Below are positions 36,789 to 46,997 of a DNA stretch of 64,000 nt, piece by piece. This stretch comes from CAWBOY01 sp963790585. Lineage in GTDB: Bacteria; Planctomycetota; Planctomycetia; Gemmatales; Gemmataceae. Under the pieces are notes generated by a model. That model had not been told where the DNA came from. It did no database searches and saw only the letters and a program-made list of their open reading frames with translations. Where the stretch lies: positions 434,001-498,000 of the forward strand of contig CAWBOY010000002.1 in assembly GCA_963790585.1 (NCBI GenBank), read 5' to 3'. Both the position numbers and the translations under genes were made by a program. The stretch's first letter is position 1; the number at the start of each line of letters is the position of its first letter.

Positions 36789-39533
36789 TCAACTCCCAAC
36801 TTGAACAGGCGGCGGCGTTTTCAACACAAATCCCATACCTACGACGAACAGGAACAACACCATCAAAGAACTCGTTACCACGGCCAGCAGGTCGCCCTGC
36901 GGAATCTTTAGTACGGCTCCTTCGGGCAGGAATTGCGGCGACCTAAGCGCTTGATCGTCTTTATTATCCTCGAACAGTGTTGTCACCTTTGCTGGATTTT
37001 TGAGGGTGTCGCGGGCGATGTCGCCGAGCGTTGTCGCCTTTGGCGCTGTGAAGTAGGTTCCGTCGGGTAACTTTATTTTCGTCCCGGCCGAAATTGGGGT
37101 ATACGCAAGGATCTCTTCTTTATTGATATCTTCCGTCTCGTCATATTTGTCGGCGATGCCTCGGTCTCTTCGAGCGTTGATCCGTGCTTGCTCATCGCGG
37201 TTGGATTGTTCCTTAAGAAATGCGTCGATGCGCGGGTCGTTCTCGCTCATCCCCTCCGTCTCCGAGAAAGCGATCGCGGTATACGCATCCTCGACCGACC
37301 GTTCTCGCGGCAGCGTGATTCTGCGATTCTCCAGGAATTGGAGCGGCTTCGTCAACGAGTCGGACATGCTCAAGAATGCAAATACCACGCCGGCAATCGT
37401 GCCGCCGGCGATGTAGCCGGTCGCCAGAAGTGACCCGGAACTCATCTCTTCATCCGTCTCCTTGGGCGGCGGCTGCCCTATAACGCGCGGTTTCGCAGTG
37501 AGCTTAGTTACGAGCAAGCGCACCATCCCGCCGATGAAAATTGGCACCGAAGATTGGAGCGGCAGATAAACGCCAACGGCGAACGGCAATGACGGCACGC
37601 CGGAAAGCTCGAGTGTCACCGCAATCAGTACACCAAGCAAAACCAAGCCCCACGGCAGCTTTCGATTGAGGATGCCATCGATGATTTTGGCCATCAGCTG
37701 GGCTTTCGGGGCTGTGAATTTGCTCCCCTTCTTACTTACGCCGGAATCGGTCTTTTCCAGTTCGCCATTAATGGCGGGATCGACTTTGTAGTGGATTTTG
37801 CCCTCATCATCGACGAGGAATTTGCCCGGCGGCAAGCTCTCCGTCTTTTCCGACTCGCCGACATGTAGGACTATGTAATCAACCGGATCGCCATCGTACT
37901 CACCGCCCGGCGCGTTCGCGGACTGTGTCACCTCGACCGAGCGCTCCATGAGCTTGGCGAGTTGTTCCGGCTCTAGTTTCTCCAGCTTGGGAAGGTTTTC
38001 CTTCTTCTTCGTGTAAATCGTTCCGGCTGTATTTAGCATCAGCAGCGTAAAGCCGATCACGACGGCCGACGTGAGGGCGCCGACCAAAATCGAGAGCTGT
38101 TGCCATTTCGGCGTGCCGCCGACGAGATAGCCTGTTTTGAGATCTTGAGAGGTTGTACCGCCGTTGGACGAGGCGATACAGACAATAGCGGCGACAGTCA
38201 ACGCGGTGAGTGTGGCCGGCTTGTCCGTCTTATGGATGAGAAGGAAGACGAGGCAGGTCAACAGCAAAGCAGCCACGGTCATTCCGGAGATCGGGTTCGA
38301 CGACGAGCCGATTTCGCCGGTCAGCCGCGACGAGACGGTCACGAAGAGAAAACCAAGCAAGACAATAAGCCCCGCAGCGACGAGGCCAAGTGTATTGAAG
38401 CCGAGACCAAGCTTTGGAGCGGCGGCGATAGCGCCGACAAGTCCGAGTGAGCCAAGCACGACGATGCTCATCGGCAGGTCGCGCTCCGTCCGCGGAGTTG
38501 TCTTCGGCCCGGAACCATCGCTGCCGCGCCGCCCCGTCAAATCGCGAAAACCACTGAGAACAGACGAAAAGATGACGGGCAACGCTTGCAACATGCTGAT
38601 GATGCCGCCGGTCGCGACGGCGCCGGCACCGATATAGAGAATGTAATTCGACCGCAATTGGCCGACCGACATATCACGAATGAGTAGGCCTTCTTTCGCC
38701 GGCGGCAAAGCCTTTTCTAGCCCGTCGCCGACATAGGCAATCGTCGGGATCATTACGAGGTAGGCAAGCACACCGCCGGCCACCATGATCGAGGCGATAC
38801 GTGGCCCGATGATATACCCAACGCCGAGCAACTCTGGACCGAGCTCACTTCCCAGGACACCTTTTTTCAGGCCTCGGCCCTCGACTGTGTAAAGGTTTTT
38901 GTCGAGCGTATCCTTCCAGAGCTTCATCGCCTTCATCAAGAACGTGAAGAGAAACGCGAGGCCGAAGCCGACGAATACGGTTTTGGCCGTCGCCCCGCCC
39001 TTCTCGCCGACGATCAGCACGTCGGCGCAGGCGGTCCCTTCCGGATACTTTAACGTTCCATGTTGCTTGACAATAAACGCACGTCGCAGCGGAATCATCA
39101 TGAGGATGCCGAGCAAGCCGCCTAATGTGGCTACGGTCATGACGCGAACGACGTCCATCTCAAAGCCAAGGAGCAGCAGCGCCGGCATCGTCACGCCGAC
39201 GCCGAAGGCGATCGATTCGCCCGCCGACCCGGTCGTTTGAACGATATTATTCTCGAGAATGGTCGCTTTACGAATTGGCAAGAACCGCGAAAAGACGCGA
39301 AACAAGGTTATTGAAAGAACCGCGACGGGAATCGACGCCGAGACCGTGAGGCCGACCTTGAGTACGAGATAGAGCGATGACGCGCCGAAAATGATGCCGA
39401 GAACCGCACCTATGAGGACGGCCGGCCAAGTGAACTCTGGGATGTCGGCTTCATCAGGCACATACGGATCATGAATCGCCGGTTCATCAGTGTTTGTTGT
39501 CACGGCAGCATCGCTGTTTCGCGTCTCAGCCAT
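36789..39533 (-). CDS. OPT family transporter with LysM-like insert
   Basis: An oligopeptide-transporter (OPT) family membrane protein of 914 residues with numerous membrane helices and the family blocks IGPRIASIMVAGGVLAYL, TGSAGESIAFGVG and SSNGGTTSQDLKTGYLVGGTP. Between helices in the C-terminal part lies a soluble insert (YTPISAGTKIKLPDGTYFTA, then TLGDIARDTLKNPAKV and LPEGAVLKIPQGD) that resembles a LysM-type fold. Start at 39533 is supported by a GGAG site. Substrate (peptide, metal-siderophore or other) is unknown. It is transcribed away from ispG. Confidence 0.87.
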   Translation of the reverse strand: MAETRNSDAAVTTNTDEPAIHDPYVPDEADIPEFTWPAVLIGAVLGIIFGASSLYLVLKVGLTVSASIPVAVLSITLFRVFSRFLPIRKATILENNIVQTTGSAGESIAFGVGVTMPALLLLGFEMDVVRVMTVATLGGLLGILMMIPLRRAFIVKQHGTLKYPEGTACADVLIVGEKGGATAKTVFVGFGLAFLFTFLMKAMKLWKDTLDKNLYTVEGRGLKKGVLGSELGPELLGVGYIIGPRIASIMVAGGVLAYLVMIPTIAYVGDGLEKALPPAKEGLLIRDMSVGQLRSNYILYIGAGAVATGGIISMLQALPVIFSSVLSGFRDLTGRRGSDGSGPKTTPRTERDLPMSIVVLGSLGLVGAIAAAPKLGLGFNTLGLVAAGLIVLLGFLFVTVSSRLTGEIGSSSNPISGMTVAALLLTCLVFLLIHKTDKPATLTALTVAAIVCIASSNGGTTSQDLKTGYLVGGTPKWQQLSILVGALTSAVVIGFTLLMLNTAGTIYTKKKENLPKLEKLEPEQLAKLMERSVEVTQSANAPGGEYDGDPVDYIVLHVGESEKTESLPPGKFLVDDEGKIHYKVDPAINGELEKTDSGVSKKGSKFTAPKAQLMAKIIDGILNRKLPWGLVLLGVLIAVTLELSGVPSLPFAVGVYLPLQSSVPIFIGGMVRLLVTKLTAKPRVIGQPPPKETDEEMSSGSLLATGYIAGGTIAGVVFAFLSMSDSLTKPLQFLENRRITLPRERSVEDAYTAIAFSETEGMSENDPRIDAFLKEQSNRDEQARINARRDRGIADKYDETEDINKEEILAYTPISAGTKIKLPDGTYFTAPKATTLGDIARDTLKNPAKVTTLFEDNKDDQALRSPQFLPEGAVLKIPQGDLLAVVTSSLMVLFLFVVGMGFVLKTPPPVQVGS

Positions 39534-39841
39534 CAGCACGGCTCCAGCAAGATTACTTATGAATGGAACAGAGCAATTCAGGCTAGATTGCGGGGTTGCC
39601 TCGTCACTTTCAAGGGCTGAGCCAATGATTTGTGTTGGCAACCTGGCCAGACAAGCGGATTCGCTCGTTACTTTGAAATGGCCTGCACGGTTATACGATC
39701 GAAGGAATCGCTTTCCTTATTTGGCCGCCGGCTTGCCGGCGGTGTTCTCGCGGCCCGTCTCCCTTGACTCCCTGACGTCTCGGAAACTACGATGACGGTC
39801 CAGAAACAATTGTCTGTCGTTTGCTCGAAGGGGTGGTTGCC
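39534..39841. other. Divergent intergenic region between the OPT gene and ispG
   Basis: About 308 bases between two divergent genes, so it must contain promoters for both. One exact hairpin is visible (CCGCCGGC, loop TT, GCCGGCGG at 39725-39742), related to the hairpin after ispG. No promoter could be called with confidence. Confidence 0.5.
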
Positions 39842-40999
39842 ATGACGACTTACCGACACACGTTCACGCGCCACAAGACGCGCGAGGTCAAGATCGGCGA
39901 TCGGATCGTCGGCGGCGACAATCCGATTTTGGTCCAATCCATGACCGTGCCCGATACGCATCTGGTCGATCAAGTCGTCGCTGAAATCCTGCGCCTGGAA
40001 GAGGCAGGCTGCGAACTGGTGCGGGTGACGGTGCCGAAGCCGGAAGATGCGGGCGCCCTGTCGGAAATTAAGAAAAGAATTCATATTCCGCTGATCTGCG
40101 ACATCCATTTTGATTACAAGATGGCGCTGGCCGCGCTCGATCATCCGATTGACAAGATCCGCATCAATCCTGGCAATATCGGTGGTTACGACCGCTATCG
40201 CCAGGTCATTCGCAAATGCAAGGACAAGGGCATTCCGATGCGGATTGGCGTGAACGCCGGGAGCCTTGAACGCGAAATGGCAATGAAATATGGCTTCCCG
40301 TGTCCGCCCGCCATCGTCGACAGCGCTCTGCGTTATATCGAGATCGCCGAAGAGGAAGGCTATCACGATCTCATCATTTCGCTAAAATCTTCCGACGTCA
40401 TCATGGCGGTAGAGGCCTATCGCCTTTATGCCAAGCAGGCGAACTACCCAACGCACATCGGCATCACGGAAGCGGGAAAACCGCCATACGCTGTCACCAA
40501 ATCGGCGTGTGGACTCGCGCCCATCTTGCTCGACGGCATCGGCGACACGATTCGCATCAGTTTATTGGGTGACCCGGTGCCCGAAATCGCGGCTGCATTT
40601 GATATTCTGCAAGCGACCCAACGCCGCGTCCGCCGCCCTGAGTTAATCGCCTGCCCTACCTGTGGCCGACTGGAAATCGACCTCGAAGGCATCATCGCTC
40701 AGATGGAAAAACGGCTCGAAGGACGTCGGACGCCGGTCAAGGTGTCGATCCTTGGCTGCATCGTCAATGGCCCCGGCGAGGCACGCGAAGCCGACCTCGG
40801 CATCGCCGCCGGGAAAGGCAAAGGCGTGATCTTCAAACGCGGCGAGATCATACGCCATGTCCTCGAGTCGGAAATGGTCGATGCGTTGATCGAAGAGATT
40901 GATAAGTGGGAAGAGGAGGAGCGGGTGAACGGGACGCTGCGGATGGAGAAATCGGTCGATACGAACAAGGGGCGCGTGAAGTTGCCTCTGTTGGCGTGA
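39842..40999 (+). CDS. ispG: 4-hydroxy-3-methylbut-2-enyl-diphosphate synthase
   Basis: An IspG (GcpE) protein of 385 residues, the iron-sulfur enzyme that makes HMBPP in the MEP isoprenoid pathway. TIM-barrel blocks (VGGDNPILVQSMT, RVTVPKPEDAGALSEIKKRI, DKIRINPGNIGG, RIGVNAGSLE) and cluster cysteines in ACPTCGRLEIDLEGI and LGCIVNGPGEAREAD are present. ATG 39842 was chosen over the upstream frame at 39821. A hairpin follows the gene. Confidence 0.97.
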   Translation: MTTYRHTFTRHKTREVKIGDRIVGGDNPILVQSMTVPDTHLVDQVVAEILRLEEAGCELVRVTVPKPEDAGALSEIKKRIHIPLICDIHFDYKMALAALDHPIDKIRINPGNIGGYDRYRQVIRKCKDKGIPMRIGVNAGSLEREMAMKYGFPCPPAIVDSALRYIEIAEEEGYHDLIISLKSSDVIMAVEAYRLYAKQANYPTHIGITEAGKPPYAVTKSACGLAPILLDGIGDTIRISLLGDPVPEIAAAFDILQATQRRVRRPELIACPTCGRLEIDLEGIIAQMEKRLEGRRTPVKVSILGCIVNGPGEAREADLGIAAGKGKGVIFKRGEIIRHVLESEMVDALIEEIDKWEEEERVNGTLRMEKSVDTNKGRVKLPLLA

Positions 41000-41007
41000 C
41001 CCGTTTT

Positions 41008-41069
41008 TATATAGCCGCCGGCTTGCCGGAGGAAAAACAAAAACCCCCGGCAAGCCGGGGGCTATATAA
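41008..41069. terminator. Hairpin after ispG
   Basis: TATATAGCC-type arms with CCGGCTTGCCGG and CCGGCAAGCCGG pair across a 17-base loop rich in A. It lies between converging ispG and the gene at 41081 and could end both transcripts. Confidence 0.7.
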
Positions 41070-41080
41070 GAGATGCAATT

Positions 41081-43329
41081 TCAGTTGTCCATATCGTCGA
41101 TCGTCATCGGCATGACGGTGACCTCTGTTTTGCCGTGGTCATATTGTACACGATACATCGTCTTGCCGCACTGAACTTGCATGATGCAGCGGACGCCATC
41201 GTTGCCGATGCATAGATCGTGGCAGGTGCCATCAACGAAGTTCTTAATCAGCGAATCCCATAGGTCCGAATCGCCGAGAGAACTCGTCTTGGCTTTGCAC
41301 GGGCAACCCTTGCACTCACAAGGACCCTTTTCGCAACACTTTTTGTCGCCCGTGCAAGCGCAGGTTTTGCACTCGCATTTTCCATCTGGACAACAGCATT
41401 TCGGCTTTGGCTTGGGTTCCTCGGATGCCTCCTCCGAGCCTTCGCCAGTGCCGATTTTGACGCCAGGGCATCCTTCCGGCACTTTCGCGTGAGCTAAACG
41501 CGCCGTTCCCTCATCCGGGCCCGTCTTATGCCAGGTATCGAGCAGGTGTAGGCGATACGCTTCGCCATCGGCTACAACCATGCCCGGACATACAGCGAAA
41601 GCGCGACGGGCCAGATGAGCGGCTTTGACCTGATTGCCTTTGTTCATGGCGGCGTGGCAATCGCCAATTAATTTTGTCGCCTGCTCTTGGACATCGCCAT
41701 CTTCATATTTCCAAAGCGTGCGCCGCAGGCCCATTAGCTGCGTCGAGATCATTTCGTGAACGGCCGGCGTTTGATTCACCATCAGGTATTGCGATCCGGG
41801 AAAGAATTCGAGTGTTCCGGGGCCGCCACATTCGAGCCAACGCTTCGGCTCAACCGCAGTAATGAACTTGACGACCCTGGCCGCCTTTTCGGTGCGGTTT
41901 TTATATTCGCCGGCCAAAGACGGCACCTTGGACAGGTCGCAATCGAGAATATCGCCGATTGGATACGTTGTCATCGTCAGCGCCCCGCCGGCTTGCGCTG
42001 GGGTAGTGATAAGAATCACTTCGTCCGTTATCGTGTAGGTCAACCGCGCATTATGGAGCAAGCGATTCAGGGCCGATTTCATGGTGATATTGGTCACTTT
42101 GAATGTGACATTGGTATTAATGGAGATGTTCTCCATTTCGAGCGCTGGCACATCGATACAAATGTTAACGCCATATTTCTCGCGAAGATCGTCAATTACT
42201 TGAGACAACGGCGCCAGATTGTAATCCAATGATATTTTCTTCGTTAACTGTTGCTCGCATGTTTCCTCTTTGGGCGCAACCGGGGTGTTTGTCGTCAAAT
42301 CTCGCGTGCATTCCGTTTTAGGTGCATGTGTCGGGCCCCTCGTCAGCTTGATAGCGGGCACCGGGTCGCGCGTGACGTCGATGTTAAAATCGACGCCGAT
42401 TCGCTCCAAGCCATCCTCGCCGACGGTACGAATCATGCGCGGAACACCGCTAAGTGGATTGCGCATGGCCGATACCGGCGTCGGCATCGGCAACACTTCC
42501 GGCGTGATGACTTGAATCGATTGCGGCTTGCTCTTGCTTGGCGTCGACCCGTCCGTGGCGGAAGGCTTGGCTTCGCCTTGCGCCGCTTCATCGACGATCA
42601 ATCGCAAGTCTTGAAGTTGTCCCTGAGCCCACTCAGCCCCGACGGTTCCGAGACCGGTCTTGGTCCACTCAAACTTCGCCATCAGGCCATCCGGGCCGAA
42701 ACCGAGGCCGAACGTTAAAATGCCGGTCGGCGCCGGCGCGACGGGAGCAGGCGCCGGCACTGCGTAGTTTGCTGGCGGCGGCATCATGGAAGCCAACAAA
42801 GTGGGCGGCAACGGCGGGGCCAAATCTTCATCGTCGTCGGCCAGGCCAAGCCAATCCCTAGGCAGAAACGCCAACAATGGGTGGATGCTGAATAACATGC
42901 ACGACGTCATCGTTCGTTCGGAACGCATTTCGTCAAGCATCGCCGCGTCCGGCACGTAGGTCATTGGCTGCACGGCAGCCTGCGGCATCGCGGTAGGCCA
43001 GGTCGTAAAGCGTTGGTTGGGCGAAGTCGGCTGCATCACCGGACCGGGCTCGTTGGCGAAGGGAAATGGATTGGGATAGACCGGGGAGCCAGGCAACAGC
43101 ACTCCCGTCGGCGTCGGCTGGGTAACCTGGATCGTCCAGGCCGCCGGGACGACGCCCTTGAGCATCGGCGTCATCGGCGGCGCGAGGGGACTCGGCGGCA
43201 CCAAAGGCGGCTCGACATGCTGGGCGCAAGCGGCAAATCGGGCGGTTTGGCGTATGTGCGGTTCGGCATGATTGCCAAGCCGAAGACCGAGAGCGCTAAC
43301 AAGGTAAGACGGGCAAAACGATGAATCAT
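41081..43329 (-). CDS. Exported STN/secretin-N-like protein with metallothionein-like cysteine cluster, frameshifted
   Basis: A secreted protein of about 749 residues. The signal peptide (MIHRFARLTLLALSVFGLAI) starts at 43329, and a shift near 43210 leads into the main frame (continuing LVPPSPLAPPMTPMLKGVVP). A proline-rich part is followed by an STN-like domain (about 360-480: SLDYNLAPLSQVIDDLREKY, then VTFKVTNITMKSALNRLL), which is found at the N-terminus of secretins and TonB-dependent receptors. No secretin barrel follows. Near the C-terminus a run of 13 cysteines in about 37 residues (KCECKTCACTGDKKCC, KGPCECKGCPCK) resembles metallothionein. The combination is unfamiliar to me. Confidence 0.75.
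41290..41402 (-). other. Cysteine-rich metallothionein-like segment
   Basis: Thirteen cysteines in about 37 residues, mostly as CxC, CC and CxxC, followed by a return to ordinary sequence. Such spacing commonly binds zinc, copper or cadmium as a thiolate cluster. It is part of the gene at 41081-43329 and is not a separate open frame. Confidence 0.7.
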
Positions 43330-43735
43330 GTACGGGTCCCTCCGTTCCGCGAGACGAAATCGCGACCAGCCGTCGCGCAACCTGCGGGAAGCAGCACGGC
43401 CAGACTAAAGGCGAGCGTGTTATAACGACTTGGCTTGACGGCGAAAGGTCAATTGGCGAATTGCTACAGATGTGTAAGGGCGCCGCGGTGTCACCGCGCA
43501 GGAACACCTGCTGAAAGCCACTACGAACGCAATCCTCCAGGCAGCAGTCTACCTCGTCAGCCGCTCCCTCATGGGAGAGACTGTTACCCGAGCGATTCGT
43601 GATGCTCAGAACTTCGTTCGTTTCCGCCATGGTTAGCACCGAATCATGATAGATTCAGGGTTTGGACTTCGCCCTTGGGTTGTGGCGTTGCGGTGGTCCC
43701 CATCTACCTGCCTAAACTCCAACGGTCTAAGCTGT

Positions 43736-43810
43736 CCAATAAAAGCATCGCAATGTCTTCTGCCATGCCTCTTTCAGATCCTTCAACGCGGACCAAACGA
43801 TCCACTCTCC
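43736..43810 (-). repeat. Copy of the purL 3' end (left boundary of the 6 kb block)
   Basis: About 75 bases match 49735-49810 with roughly five differences, in the same orientation, including the last 22 codons of purL (AWQKTLR). The copy has lost the purL stop codon. Together with the intact purL end it forms a direct repeat flanking 43.8-49.7 kb. Confidence 0.9.
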
Positions 43811-44205
43811 TGTGTAGGCGCGGGTCTACCACCGGCGATGCAGGATGTGACCCTGATTTTCAAAGCCAACCTTTGCGACTGTTCTTGGTTGGCATGCTTT
43901 TCTCATGCTACCTGAGTACAAGTTCCCAAATGAAGGGGAACAGTCATTCCCGCAGAGCCGAGAGCCTTTCCAAGCACCGCCAAGGATGCTAAGTGCCGCC
44001 AACGTGGCGGACCTTCGTCTTTGACGTAACCTGTTTATTTATATAATTTTATGATCTTGCCATCCTAAGTTCCGCCAGCCGCCGTGGAGACCGGGTCTGA
44101 GCAGTTTCTGTACACATCGACGCGCTACAAGCTGTTCCCTTTCTTCTGGGGAGTTGAACTAAGGGAATGAAGTGAGTAGAGGCAAATGACCTTCCTAACC
44201 GGCCT

Positions 44206-44223
44206 ATGTTCCGCGCGGAACAT
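44206..44223. repeat. Palindrome ATGTTCCGCGCGGAACAT, family R8 copy 2
   Basis: A perfect 18-base palindrome identical to 33141-33158. In both places it lies beside GACCGTCGCGCCAA or its complement, so it is part of a larger dispersed unit present in opposite orientations. Confidence 0.8.
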
Positions 44224-44484
44224 TGCCGGCAGACCGTCGCGCCAACTAAAACAACCCTTTGCCGTGGGGGCGTGACCTCCCGCCGCGCTATCCGGGACCG
44301 TCCCGTTGACTGGCTGCCTGGCCACAGTTCGATGACTCGGCACCGACTTCCCTTACCGGGTCATCGCGGAAGGAGTTCCCCAGCCCCAACGGTACTATTA
44401 TGCATAAAATAAACCTGACTCTTTTGATCGTCTCAAGGGAATTACTCGGCAGGAAGCCGTAGAATGAACGCGGAGGAGATTGCT

Positions 44485-44706
44485 ATGAACCGCATCGTCA
44501 TCGACCCTAGCATCCTGTGTGGCAAACCCGTGATTCGCGGTACGCGCTTGAGCGTGCAGTTCATTGTGGGGTTGCTCGCCCAGGGATGGCCGGTGCAGCA
44601 GATCGTTGACAACTATCCCGGCATCGAACCTACGGACGTATTCGCCTGCCTCGAATATGCCAACGAATTGCTGCAGGCCGAACGTGTCTATCCTGTCCCG
44701 GCGTGA
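44485..44706 (+). CDS. DUF433 family antitoxin
   Basis: A 73-residue DUF433 protein (RIVIDPSILCGKPVIRGTRL, then TDVFACLEYANELL), a short winged-helix-like family often serving as antitoxin or DNA-binding partner of PIN-like toxins. A GGAGGAG site stands just before ATG 44485. Its stop overlaps the start of the DUF5615 gene by four bases (GTGA), the arrangement of a toxin-antitoxin operon. Confidence 0.9.
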   Translation: MNRIVIDPSILCGKPVIRGTRLSVQFIVGLLAQGWPVQQIVDNYPGIEPTDVFACLEYANELLQAERVYPVPA

Positions 44707-45065
44707 TCCTCATGCAACTGCTTGCCAACGAGAACTTCCCGCGTCAGATTGTGGAAGCCCTGCGATCGGCAGGCGAGGATGTGCTGTGGGTCCGAACCGA
44801 ATCGCCGGGCATTGCGGATACAGAAGTCCTGGCGCGAGCCGTTGCTGACAGTCGACTGCTCGTGACTTTCGACAAAGATTTCGGCGAGTTGGCCGTGCGG
44901 TACGGCTTGCCCGCGTCTTGTGGGATCGTCTTGTTCCGCATCTCGCTCCGCGAGCTGACGGCGGCTAGCGCACTCGTCGTCGCCACACTTCAATCGCGGA
45001 CCGACTGGGCTGGCCACTTCAGCGTTGTGGCAGATGCCCGTATCCGTATGAGGCCGTTGGTCTGA
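44703..45065 (+). CDS. DUF5615 family PIN-like toxin
   Basis: A 120-residue PIN-like nuclease-fold protein (LLANENFPRQIVEALRSAGE, TDTEVLARA-type block, then TFDKDFGELAVRYG) that is the usual partner of DUF433 proteins. The start is a GTG overlapping the DUF433 stop. Acidic residues of the PIN-like active site (E, D and DKDFG) are visible. It is likely a ribonuclease toxin by analogy with PIN toxins, not shown here. Confidence 0.9.
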   Translation: MILMQLLANENFPRQIVEALRSAGEDVLWVRTESPGIADTEVLARAVADSRLLVTFDKDFGELAVRYGLPASCGIVLFRISLRELTAASALVVATLQSRTDWAGHFSVVADARIRMRPLV

Positions 45066-45621
45066 ACGAAGGCATGAGAAACGAGCTGCGTCCTTCTCTG
45101 CTCAACCTGACCCCTTTGTGCGCCGTGCCAAGGCGTGACTTTTCAGTGGGTGCGAATCCCACCCGGCAACTGGTCGTTCCAGCCGGTAGCAATCGGAGCG
45201 GCAGTGGAGGTAACGAAACTGTCGAAGCCTTCGATGGAAAGGGTCGTTTGAGCGACTCCGCGAGCAGGCAGGCCGTAACGTGAGTGAACGCTGAGCAGGC
45301 CTCGAAACGGGTAATGTGGTAGCCGACCCAGCAAAGGGATGGGGAAGGCCGCAGACGCGAGGATACAGGGGGAACGACTTTAGCCCCACCCGCGTTGCCA
45401 CCGGGGTAATGGCGACGGCATGTCGGCATAGGAAAGTTAACGCAACACGGGAAACCCCCTGCGGTGGCAGCAGTGCCAACCGGACGCCCGCGAGGGACAG
45501 GCCGGGCCGCTTGGGGTGGCGGAGAGGCTCGTAGTACCGCTGAAGCCGGGTAACGCCGGTGGAGGGAAGGGGCCTTGGTTCAAGGACAGCGTCCGAAGGA
45601 AAGAGAGCCAGGAGATTGGTG

Positions 45622-46938
45622 ATGAGCCTAACACCTCCCGATACGGTTCGGAAACTCCAGGAGACGTTGCATGCCAAAGCGAAGAGAGCACCCACCTATC
45701 GGTTCTATGCGTTGTACGACAAGGTGTACCGGGCCGATGTGCTGGGCCATGCGTACCTGTGCTGTGCCGCTAACGACGGCGCGGCGGGGGTGGATGGCCA
45801 GACGTTCACGGACATCGAGGAGTACGGGCTGGACCGTTGGCTGGGTGAACTGACGGAAGAACTCCGAAACAAAGCGTATCGCCCGCAAGCAGTCCGACGG
45901 GTGTACATACCGAAGTCGGATGGCAAACAGCGACCGTTGGGCATTCCAACGATCCGCGACCGTGTCGTGCAGATGGCTGTGTTGCTCGTCTTGGAGCCGA
46001 TCTTCGAGGCGGACTTGCAGCCGGAACAATTTGCTTATCGGCAAGGCCGAAGCGCTCTGGACGCGATCGAGCAAGTCCAGACGTTGCTAGACAACGGGCA
46101 TACGGAGATTGTCGATGCGGACTTGAGTGGGTACTTCGATAGCATCCCCCACGCCGAGTTAATGGCATCGGTGAGCCGACGGCTTAGTGACGGGCTACTA
46201 CTGGCCCTGATCAAAAGCTGGTTGGAGGCACCGGTGGAAGACCTTGGAGATCGTGGGGACAAGCGTCGAACGACTCGCAACAAGGACGAGGGTCGCGGCA
46301 CCCCGCAAGGGGGCGTGCTCTCGCCGCTGCTGGCGAATCTCTACATGCGTCGCTTCGTGCTGGGCTGGAAGACAAACGGGCATGCCAATCGTCTTGAGGC
46401 GCGTATCGTCAATTATGCGGACGACTTTGTGATCTGCTGCCGTGGTACGGCTCTTGAAGCCGAGGCGGTGATGCGGCGCATGATGTCGAAGCTGCGGTTG
46501 ACGGTGAACGAGACGAAGACCCGGGTTTGCCGCTTGCCGGACGAGACGTTTTCGTTTTTGGGTTACACGTTCGGTCGGAACTGGTCGCCGAAGACGGGGC
46601 GTAGCTACATCGGTCCCCGTCCGGCCGTCAAGAAGATCCACGGGATCTGTGAGGTGATCCGCGATCAGACCAGCCGAACGTGGCAGTGGTTGTCTTGCCG
46701 GGCGTTAATAACTCGCGTCAACAGCCGACTGGTGGGCTGGGCGAACTATTTTTGTCTTGGTAACACGGCCCCGGCCATGCAGCAGGTGATGGCGCACACC
46801 TGTCAACGGCTCCGTCAGTGGCTGGGTCGGAAGCACCGCGTGCAGGGTACGGCCCGACAGTGTTATTCGGATCGTTACCTGCGTGAGGACCTGGGATTAG
46901 TGTGGCTTCCAGGGCGACCGCGACCTCGCGTCTTGTGA
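45622..46938 (+). CDS. ltrA: Group II intron reverse transcriptase/maturase
   Basis: A reverse transcriptase and maturase of 438 residues. Fingers-palm blocks (KRAPTYRFYALYDKVYRADV, RRVYIPKSDGKQRPLGIPTI, QGGVLSPLLANLYMRRFV, YADDF at about 266-270) and the thumb/maturase region (NSRLVGWANYF) are present. No HNH endonuclease follows the maturase domain, so mobility may depend on other target cleavage. The first ATG with a good AGGAGA site (45622) is used. The gene is intact. Confidence 0.97.
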   Translation: MSLTPPDTVRKLQETLHAKAKRAPTYRFYALYDKVYRADVLGHAYLCCAANDGAAGVDGQTFTDIEEYGLDRWLGELTEELRNKAYRPQAVRRVYIPKSDGKQRPLGIPTIRDRVVQMAVLLVLEPIFEADLQPEQFAYRQGRSALDAIEQVQTLLDNGHTEIVDADLSGYFDSIPHAELMASVSRRLSDGLLLALIKSWLEAPVEDLGDRGDKRRTTRNKDEGRGTPQGGVLSPLLANLYMRRFVLGWKTNGHANRLEARIVNYADDFVICCRGTALEAEAVMRRMMSKLRLTVNETKTRVCRLPDETFSFLGYTFGRNWSPKTGRSYIGPRPAVKKIHGICEVIRDQTSRTWQWLSCRALITRVNSRLVGWANYFCLGNTAPAMQQVMAHTCQRLRQWLGRKHRVQGTARQCYSDRYLREDLGLVWLPGRPRPRVL

Positions 46939-46964
46939 GCGAACGCATGAGTTACCTTGTCCGA

Positions 46965-46997
46965 GAGCCGGATGCCTTAATAGGGCCCGTCCGGTTC
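46965..46997 (+). ncRNA. Group II intron domain V
   Basis: A 33-base stem with AGC at the expected place near the start (GAGCCGGATGC) and the closing strand GTCCGGTTC. Domain V is the catalytic centre of group II introns and is the most conserved part of the RNA. Confidence 0.85.

Larger units (their letters stand above)
43330..44484. other. Intergenic region with purL tail copy and palindrome
   Basis: About 1.1 kb with no supported gene. It contains the purL 3'-end copy at 43736-43810 and the R8 palindrome at 44206-44223. Short open frames here (for example 43646-43915) have no family features. Confidence 0.6.

Noticed and set aside
41081..43329. Type II or III secretin
   Set aside because: Only the STN-like N-terminal domain is seen; there is no secretin barrel and the C-terminus is a cysteine cluster and short domain.
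43646..43992. Two overlapping open frames near the purL tail copy
   Set aside because: They read through the purL tail copy in other frames and have no start signals or family features.
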